Shown here: piece by piece, positions 5,997-10,700 of the stretch
How the letters are laid out: every line of letters begins with the position of its first letter
Position numbering within the stretch: the stretch's first letter is position 1
Source: an uncultured Mycoplasmatota bacterium
Lineage (GTDB): Bacteria > Bacillota_I > Bacilli_A > RF39 > UBA660
NCBI GenBank assembly: GCA_946494345.1
Contig: CAMMBX010000031.1
Location: 1-10,700 of the forward strand
Length of the DNA stretch: 10,700 nt
Direction of reading: 5' to 3'
Made by a program: the position numbers and the translations under genes
Notes under the pieces: generated by a model
Databases searched by the model: none
What the model was told of the DNA's origin: nothing
The model's input: only the letters and a program-made list of their open reading frames with translations

Positions 5997-6023
5997 ATAA
6001 AATACTTAGAAAGAAGTGGTAAT

Positions 6024-6419
6024 ATGTTTTTTATATGTATGTTAATGCCTGCAAGCATATCTCTACTTATAGAGAAAAAAATTAATAATGGCAATAAAAG
6101 TATTAGTGATTTAGTTATAAAGTATTTATTTTATACTTTTCTAATTACGATGATTATGAATACTTTTATTTATATTTTTAGTAGTGAAAAGATGTTTCAT
6201 TATGCTGAATATACATTTAGTTATGACTTTTGTTTAAAATATATGTGGCTTAGTTTAGTAGTTGCTATTATCTTACCATATATATTAAAAGTAATAAGTA
6301 CTAATATTGATATTAAATTAGAGTTAAAAGAGAAAAAAGATACAAAGAAAGATAAAGCAGTAAAAAATGTTAAAAAGAATAAAGAAGTTAAAAAAAGAAA
6401 AACTAATAAGAGCAATTAA
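6024..6419 (+). CDS. small membrane protein with a lysine-rich tail
   Basis: This 131-residue protein is not one I can name. A short hydrophobic N-terminus (1-16) is followed by two clear membrane segments at about 32-53 and 72-91. The C-terminal third (about 96-131) is almost entirely Lys, Glu, Asp and Asn, and is probably cytoplasmic and electrostatically active near the membrane or a partner. The start is supported by an AGAAGTGG ribosome site and the promoter just upstream. The last 53 bases overlap the start of the sulfatase gene in the +1 frame, so the two are an operon and probably coupled. A role in lipid-anchored polymer or glycolipid synthesis together with the sulfatase is inferred from context only. 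Confidence 0.7.
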   Translation: MFFICMLMPASISLLIEKKINNGNKSISDLVIKYLFYTFLITMIMNTFIYIFSSEKMFHYAEYTFSYDFCLKYMWLSLVVAIILPYILKVISTNIDIKLELKEKKDTKKDKAVKNVKKNKEVKKRKTNKSN

Positions 6420-7935
6420 ATGGGTATTAGCTTTTATCTTAATCTTTTTAGCTCTTATTATTATATTTAGCACAAATTGGTCTTTAATAAATTTCCAATT
6501 CAATAATTTTGATCAAATATTATTCACCTTAACTAGCTCTGTATCAACTGCCAGTAGTGACTTAATAGAAGAATTTATCAAAGAAAATGTTTTGATTCCC
6601 TTTATTATTACTACTGCTATAATAATTATAATTATTATCTTTAAACATATTTTCAAACATTTAGAAGCACATATTATTATAAAAATCAGAAATAAATCTT
6701 TTAAGTTAAATTTTTATACAATCATTAAATATATACTATTATTTAGTTTAATAGGATATTCTATTTATTATGCAATGAGTAATTTATATATTGTTAATTA
6801 TATTAAATATAGTTATATAGAATCCAATTTCTTAGAAGTAAATTATGTAGAGCCAGAAGAAACCAAGTTAGAATGGCCTGATAAAAAAAGAAACTTAATA
6901 TATATTTTTCTAGAATCAATGGAATCAACTTATGCTGACAAAGAAAACGGTGGGGCTTATGATATAAACTACATACCAGAATTGACAAAACTTGCTAATA
7001 ATAATATTAACTTTTCTTCTAATAATTTAATTGGTGGTGCTCATATGCCTTATGATGCTTCCTGGACTATGGCTGCAATGGTCGCTCAAACTTCAGGTAT
7101 TCCTTTAAAAACTATTTTTAATCAAGATGATGTAAGTACTTATAAAGATGGGACGACACTTCCTGGAGCCTATTCTATAGGAGACATACTAAAAGATGAA
7201 GGCTATAGACAATATATCATGGTAGGCTCTGATTTAACCTTTGGTGGAAGAAGAAACTATTTTAAAAATCATGGTAATTATACTATATATGATTACTACA
7301 CTGCTATTGACGATGGAATAATAGATGAAGATTACTATGTATTTTGGGGATATGAAGACGCAAGATTATTTGATTATGCTAAAGAAGAATTGACAAAAAT
7401 ATCTAAAAGTGATGAGCCATTTAATTTTACTATGTTAACTGTTGATACTCATTTTCCTGATGGATATAGAGATGATTCTTGTAAAAATACATATGATGAC
7501 CCATACTTATCAGCAATTAATTGTTCTAGTGAAAAATTAGGTGAATTTATTAATTGGATTAAAGATCAAGACTTTTATAAAAATACTACCATCATATTAG
7601 CAGGTGATCATCTTAGCATGAATACCTATTCTTTTGATAATATTGATCCTAACTATCAAAGAAATGTTTATAACGTATTTATAAATTCAGCGATTGATAC
7701 TGATTGTAATAAAAATAGAAACTTTACAACCTTTGATTATTACCCTACTACTCTAGCAGCTTTAGGAGTTAAAATTGATGGTGAAAGATTAGGATTAGGT
7801 ACCAATTTATTTAGTTGTAAAGAAACTTTATCAGAAGAATATGGTAACGATTATATTGACGAAAGATTAATGGAAAAATCACTTTATTATGATGAATGTA
7901 TTGGGAGTAAATGTGATACTGAAAAGGATAAGTAA
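6367..7935 (+). CDS. LTA synthase-like sulfatase-family membrane protein (phosphoglycerol transferase type)
   Basis: Members of this alkaline-phosphatase superfamily branch transfer phosphoglycerol head groups from phosphatidylglycerol to glycolipids or polymers outside the membrane. Three membrane segments (about 18-36, 74-94 and 116-137) precede a large extracellular domain. Active-site motifs are LIYIFLESME (177-186) with metal ligand Glu183, SWTMAAMVAQTSG (232-244) with probable nucleophile Thr234, TVDTHFPDGY (358-367) with His362, and LAGDHLSM (411-418) with Asp414 and His415. Length (522) and three N-terminal helices, rather than the five of LtaS, match the phosphoglycerol transferase-like members. 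Six ectodomain cysteines are notable. The start has no clear ribosome site and lies inside the preceding gene, which suggests translational coupling. The exact substrate cannot be read from sequence. Confidence 0.88.
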   Translation: MLKRIKKLKKEKLIRAIKWVLAFILIFLALIIIFSTNWSLINFQFNNFDQILFTLTSSVSTASSDLIEEFIKENVLIPFIITTAIIIIIIIFKHIFKHLEAHIIIKIRNKSFKLNFYTIIKYILLFSLIGYSIYYAMSNLYIVNYIKYSYIESNFLEVNYVEPEETKLEWPDKKRNLIYIFLESMESTYADKENGGAYDINYIPELTKLANNNINFSSNNLIGGAHMPYDASWTMAAMVAQTSGIPLKTIFNQDDVSTYKDGTTLPGAYSIGDILKDEGYRQYIMVGSDLTFGGRRNYFKNHGNYTIYDYYTAIDDGIIDEDYYVFWGYEDARLFDYAKEELTKISKSDEPFNFTMLTVDTHFPDGYRDDSCKNTYDDPYLSAINCSSEKLGEFINWIKDQDFYKNTTIILAGDHLSMNTYSFDNIDPNYQRNVYNVFINSAIDTDCNKNRNFTTFDYYPTTLAALGVKIDGERLGLGTNLFSCKETLSEEYGNDYIDERLMEKSLYYDECIGSKCDTEKDK

Positions 7936-7957
7936 ATTTATGATTTACTTATCCTTT
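7923..7957. terminator. bidirectional terminator between the sulfatase gene and htpG
   Basis: A perfect 15-bp inverted repeat with a 5-nt loop spans the sulfatase stop codon and ends just short of the htpG stop. TTTATTTTATTT follows on the plus strand and TTTTC on the minus strand. It serves two convergent genes. Confidence 0.85.
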
Positions 7958-7960
7958 ATT

Positions 7961-9847
7961 TTATTTAGCAAGTAATTCACTAATTAAATTACTTATCTCC
8001 GTTGGATTATCTAAAGTCATTCCTTCTATTAGTCTAGCTTCGGCATAAAGTATTTTACTATATTTCTCTAATGTCTCAAAATCTTTTTTCTCATATAAAG
8101 ATTTTAATTTATTAGCAATAGGATGATCTTCATTAATCTCCATTACAGTACTTGCTTTTACACCAGTATCAGTTGGCATAGCATCCATTACTTTTTGCAT
8201 TTCTACAGATACTGCACCTTTACTAGTTAAACATACAGGATGATTTTTAAGTCTATGAGTAAATGCTACTTCATTAACACCATTATTTAAAGCATCATGC
8301 ATTTTAGTAAACATATCTTTATACTCTTCATTAGTTTTCTTTAACTCTTCCTTCTCTTCATCACTTTCAAAGTCTGCTTCTTCACTTGCTACATTGACAA
8401 AGTTCTTCTCTTTATAGTTCATCATTACTTTGAAGACAAATTCATCTAAGTAATCAGTTAAATATAAGATATCTATACCCTTCTCTTTAGCAGCTTCAAC
8501 TTGTGGTAATAAATCTATCTTATCAACAGTCTCACCACAAGCATAGTAAATTGTCTTATCATCATCACTCATATGAGAAACATATTCTGAAAGTGTAACC
8601 ATTTTCTTTTCTTTAGATGAATAGAAAAGTAATAAATCTTGTAATGTTTCCTTAGCCATTCCATAAGACTCATAAATACCTACTTTAAGTTGCATTCCAA
8701 AGTCTTTAAAGAAATTCTCATAGTTTTCTCTATCATTTTTAAGCATTTTTTCTAGTTCTTTTTTTATCTTAGATTCAAGGCTCTTAGCGATAGATTTAAT
8801 TTGATAGTTCTCTTGTAAAGTCTCTCTTGAAATATTTAAAGATATATCTTCACTATCAACAACACCTTTAACAAAGCTAAAGTAATCAGGTAAAAGGTCA
8901 GCACATTTATCCATGATTAGAACACCTTTAGAATATAGTTCAAGTCCTTTCTCATAGTCTTTAGAATAATAATTATATGGAGCATGACTTGGTATAAATA
9001 GAAGTGCTGTATAAGAACATCTTCCTTCTACTTCACTACGAATTACTTTTAAAGGAGCTTCATAGTCATAGAATTTATCAGTATAAAAAGCATTATAATC
9101 TTCATCTTTTACACTACTCTTTTGTTTCTTCCAAATAGGAACCATACTGTTTAGTGTTTTATCTTCTATCGTTTTCTCTTCCTTATCATCTTTCTTAGTC
9201 GTTGTTTCTACTTCCATTTTTATAGGATAAGAGATATAATCAGAATACTTCTTAACTAATCTTTCAAGAGCATAATCTTCTAGATATTCATCATAATTAT
9301 TATCTTCATTATTCTCTTTTAAATGAAGAATAATCTTAGTACCAGTTTTATCATAATCAATCTCTTCAATAGAATATCCATCAGCACCTCTTGATACCCA
9401 ACGATAAGCTTTATCACTATCATAGGCTTTACTAATTACTTCTACTTCATCACTTACCATAAAACTAGAATAAAATCCGACACCAAACTGCCCAATAATA
9501 GCCATGTTTTTATCGTCAGACATCTTCTCTTTAAATAACTCAGAACCACTCTTAGCAATAGTACCTAAGTTATTCTCAAGCTCTTCTTCATTCATACCAA
9601 TACCATTATCAATAATAGTTAAGGTACGATTATCTTTATCAGGAATAAGTCTAATCTCTAAATCTTTTTTCTTAACTTTAATATTTTTATTAGTAAGTGA
9701 TTCATAATAAAGTTTATCAATCGCATCACTTGCATTAGAGATTAACTCTCTTAAAAATATCTCCTTATTAGTATAAATAGAATTAATCATTAAATCTAAT
9801 AGCTTTTTAGATTCAGCTTTAAATTGTTTTTTCTTCAAATTAACCAC
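7961..9847 (-). CDS. htpG: molecular chaperone HtpG (bacterial Hsp90)
   Basis: This cytoplasmic ATP-dependent chaperone is dimeric. The N-terminal GHKL ATPase domain shows RELISNASDA (33-42) with catalytic Glu34, IIDNGIGM (78-85) with ATP-binding Asp80, LGTIAKSG (94-101) and GQFGVGFYS (119-127). A short charged linker near 217-230 (KKDDKEEKTIEDK) precedes the middle domain with its SLNISRETLQ loop. The C-terminal dimerisation domain ends in LISELLAK. Length is normal. The longest frame starts at GTG (9847-9845). A TTG at 9838-9836 gives MKKKQFKAESKK, which fits the family's usual N-terminus better and has a GAGTGG ribosome-like site at better spacing. The true start may therefore be 9838. Expression should be heat-inducible through the CIRCE operator over its promoter. 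Confidence 0.97.
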   Translation of the reverse strand: MVNLKKKQFKAESKKLLDLMINSIYTNKEIFLRELISNASDAIDKLYYESLTNKNIKVKKKDLEIRLIPDKDNRTLTIIDNGIGMNEEELENNLGTIAKSGSELFKEKMSDDKNMAIIGQFGVGFYSSFMVSDEVEVISKAYDSDKAYRWVSRGADGYSIEEIDYDKTGTKIILHLKENNEDNNYDEYLEDYALERLVKKYSDYISYPIKMEVETTTKKDDKEEKTIEDKTLNSMVPIWKKQKSSVKDEDYNAFYTDKFYDYEAPLKVIRSEVEGRCSYTALLFIPSHAPYNYYSKDYEKGLELYSKGVLIMDKCADLLPDYFSFVKGVVDSEDISLNISRETLQENYQIKSIAKSLESKIKKELEKMLKNDRENYENFFKDFGMQLKVGIYESYGMAKETLQDLLLFYSSKEKKMVTLSEYVSHMSDDDKTIYYACGETVDKIDLLPQVEAAKEKGIDILYLTDYLDEFVFKVMMNYKEKNFVNVASEEADFESDEEKEELKKTNEEYKDMFTKMHDALNNGVNEVAFTHRLKNHPVCLTSKGAVSVEMQKVMDAMPTDTGVKASTVMEINEDHPIANKLKSLYEKKDFETLEKYSKILYAEARLIEGMTLDNPTEISNLISELLAK

Positions 9848-9871
9848 TCTTCTTTCTTAATTACATAAAGT

Positions 9872-9900
9872 AACATAACACTTGTTTTAGCAATTGTCAA
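9872..9900 (-). promoter_or_regulatory. htpG: SigA promoter of htpG
   Basis: A perfect TTGACA (9900-9895), a 17-nt spacer and TATGTT (9877-9872) lie on the minus strand. The -35 box lies inside the spacer of the CIRCE element, so a bound repressor would exclude RNA polymerase. Confidence 0.8.
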
Positions 9901-9913
9901 GAGTGAGTGCTAA
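9887..9913. promoter_or_regulatory. CIRCE operator (HrcA binding site) over the htpG promoter
   Basis: On the minus strand the first half-site is a perfect TTAGCACTC. It is followed by exactly nine bases and AATTGCTAA, which matches seven of nine positions of GAGTGCTAA. The 9-9-9 layout and promoter overlap fit HrcA repression, as known for dnaK and groE operons. Confidence 0.85.
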
Positions 9914-9946
9914 AAAAATAAGAATCTCTAATTAATAGAAATTCTT
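9912..9946 (-). terminator. intrinsic terminator of the surface-protein gene
   Basis: AAGAATTTCT (9946-9937) and AGAGATTCTT (9929-9920) form a 10-bp stem with one U-G pair and a 7-nt loop. It is followed by A and seven T on the minus strand. The T tract overlaps the outer end of the CIRCE element. Confidence 0.85.
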
Positions 9947-9967
9947 ATATTATATGTTCCTCTATCT

Positions 9968-10700
9968 TTATTGTATCACATAAGGTGATTCTGCTGTGCC
10001 ATCTCCACTAGTAAACCCGTTATTAGTAATCACATTGATAACTGGTCTTATACCATTGTTATTACTTCCAACATCATCATAACGCAAATAACTACGCTCA
10101 CGCCACATACCAGCATAACCATTAGTTAAAGCAGCTGGAGTCATTGTCCAATATGTTAAAGTTGAAGTACCTTCACTCAAATAGCTTGTACCAGCAACAT
10201 AAAAACTTTCACCTGCCAAAGCTAACTCATCTGCAGTTATTAACCCAGCTTTTAATCTATAACTTCCTCCATATGTCTCATCTGTAGTTGGACATATTAA
10301 CGTTGGAGCATTACTAGTATAATAATCTGTATATACTTGGGCTAGCCTTATCATACTAGAAAATATATAATCTATACCAAAAGTATTACCAGTTTGATAA
10401 CCACTACTGTCACTACAAAATCTTCCACCAGTAACCATCCTATCATATATTGTATCTCCTAAGGTTTTTCCATACCAGGTATCTACTTCTCTTTTTATAA
10501 AACTATCTGTTCCATTATCATAGGTATATCCTGTATACTTTGGATCATTCCAATTTAAATTGTATGGCGCTATTCCTATCAAATAAGAATTAGACAAACC
10601 GTGATTAGAAGGGAGAGAGCTTATTCCATTATAAATTAATCTTAAACTTCCATCCATCTTCTTTTGTTCTCCATCTAATACTGTTATATCTTTGGCACTT
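9968..10700 (-). CDS. C-terminal part of a secreted surface protein (5' end outside the window)
   Basis: The frame is open to the right edge, so the ATG at 10657 is internal and at least 14 further codons lie in the window. Numbering from that Met, the 229 residues are rich in Tyr, Ser, Thr, Asn and Gly, have no membrane helix, and contain only two cysteines (81 and 121), a likely disulfide. Recognisable blocks are ICPTTDETYGGSYRLKAGLI (120-139), YWTMTPA, the GIRPVINV strand and the terminal SGDGTAESPYVI. I associate this module with extracellular proteins of uncultured gut Bacillota, sometimes carrying pilin-like N-termini, usually in many copies per genome and related to DUF6273-type domains. 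That link is from memory. The gene has its own terminator. Function is unknown. Confidence 0.7.
   Translation of the reverse strand, partial: SAKDITVLDGEQKKMDGSLRLIYNGISSLPSNHGLSNSYLIGIAPYNLNWNDPKYTGYTYDNGTDSFIKREVDTWYGKTLGDTIYDRMVTGGRFCSDSSGYQTGNTFGIDYIFSSMIRLAQVYTDYYTSNAPTLICPTTDETYGGSYRLKAGLITADELALAGESFYVAGTSYLSEGTSTLTYWTMTPAALTNGYAGMWRERSYLRYDDVGSNNNGIRPVINVITNNGFTSGDGTAESPYVIQ

Noticed and set aside
6221..6415. Minus-strand hydrophobic frame opposite the Lys-rich tail
   Set aside because: The Phe/Leu-rich translation is simply the complement of AAA/AAG lysine codons.
9504..9707. Plus-strand frame opposite the htpG ATPase domain
   Set aside because: It is a reverse-strand shadow of conserved HtpG motifs with no promoter or ribosome site.
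1..10700. CRISPR array or insertion sequence
   Set aside because: No regularly spaced repeats and no transposase or terminal-repeat pairs are visible; the only clear repeats are terminators, operators and the promoter palindrome.

Overview
The window is AT-rich throughout and uses AT-ending codons. It has SigA-type promoters, Shine-Dalgarno sites and Rho-independent terminators, and tryptophan is encoded by TGG in a standard code. Together with an LTA-synthase-like sulfatase, a clostridial-type pyruvate phosphate dikinase and a HrcA/CIRCE heat-shock operator, this suggests a low-GC Bacillota genome. An uncultured gut lineage near Bacilli/Erysipelotrichia (the RF39-like group) is my guess. That placement is inferred from protein character only.

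Left part (1-2297, minus strand). The first ~57 bases are a GC-rich island running off the window, either a structured RNA or the start of a foreign gene. Next comes a compact type III toxin-antitoxin locus: promoter (816-844), short antitoxin RNA with a predicted H-type pseudoknot (about 731-809), intrinsic terminator (691-730), then a ToxN/AbiQ-superfamily toxin of the CptN/TenpN type (133-603). Upstream of it lie a divergent protein-kinase-like gene (926-1786) with its own promoter, and a small protein with a Cys-His-Asp pattern (1860-2297). The latter is translationally coupled to the gene before it.

Centre (2299-5904, minus strand). Pyruvate phosphate dikinase (ppdK) is full length with its catalytic residues intact, and is followed one base later by the Cys-His-Asp protein. 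Upstream of ppdK is a stand-alone AbiEii-family nucleotidyltransferase with a near-consensus promoter and its own terminator. No AbiEi partner is visible.

Right part. A back-to-back promoter pair at 5932-5996 fires left into the AbiEii gene and right into a two-gene membrane operon (6024-7935): a small Lys-tailed membrane protein overlapping an LTA-synthase-like phosphoglycerol transferase. A bidirectional terminator separates this operon from the convergent htpG (7961-9847). The htpG promoter is embedded in a CIRCE operator, which predicts HrcA repression. The far right edge holds the C-terminal part of a secreted surface protein (9968-10700).

The housekeeping genes (ppdK, htpG, the envelope sulfatase) are thus interleaved with relatives of two phage-abortive systems, AbiQ/ToxN and AbiE. 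The most interesting locus is the type III toxin-antitoxin pair. Its antitoxin appears to be a single unit rather than a tandem array, and its promoter sits inside a ~65-bp imperfect inverted repeat.
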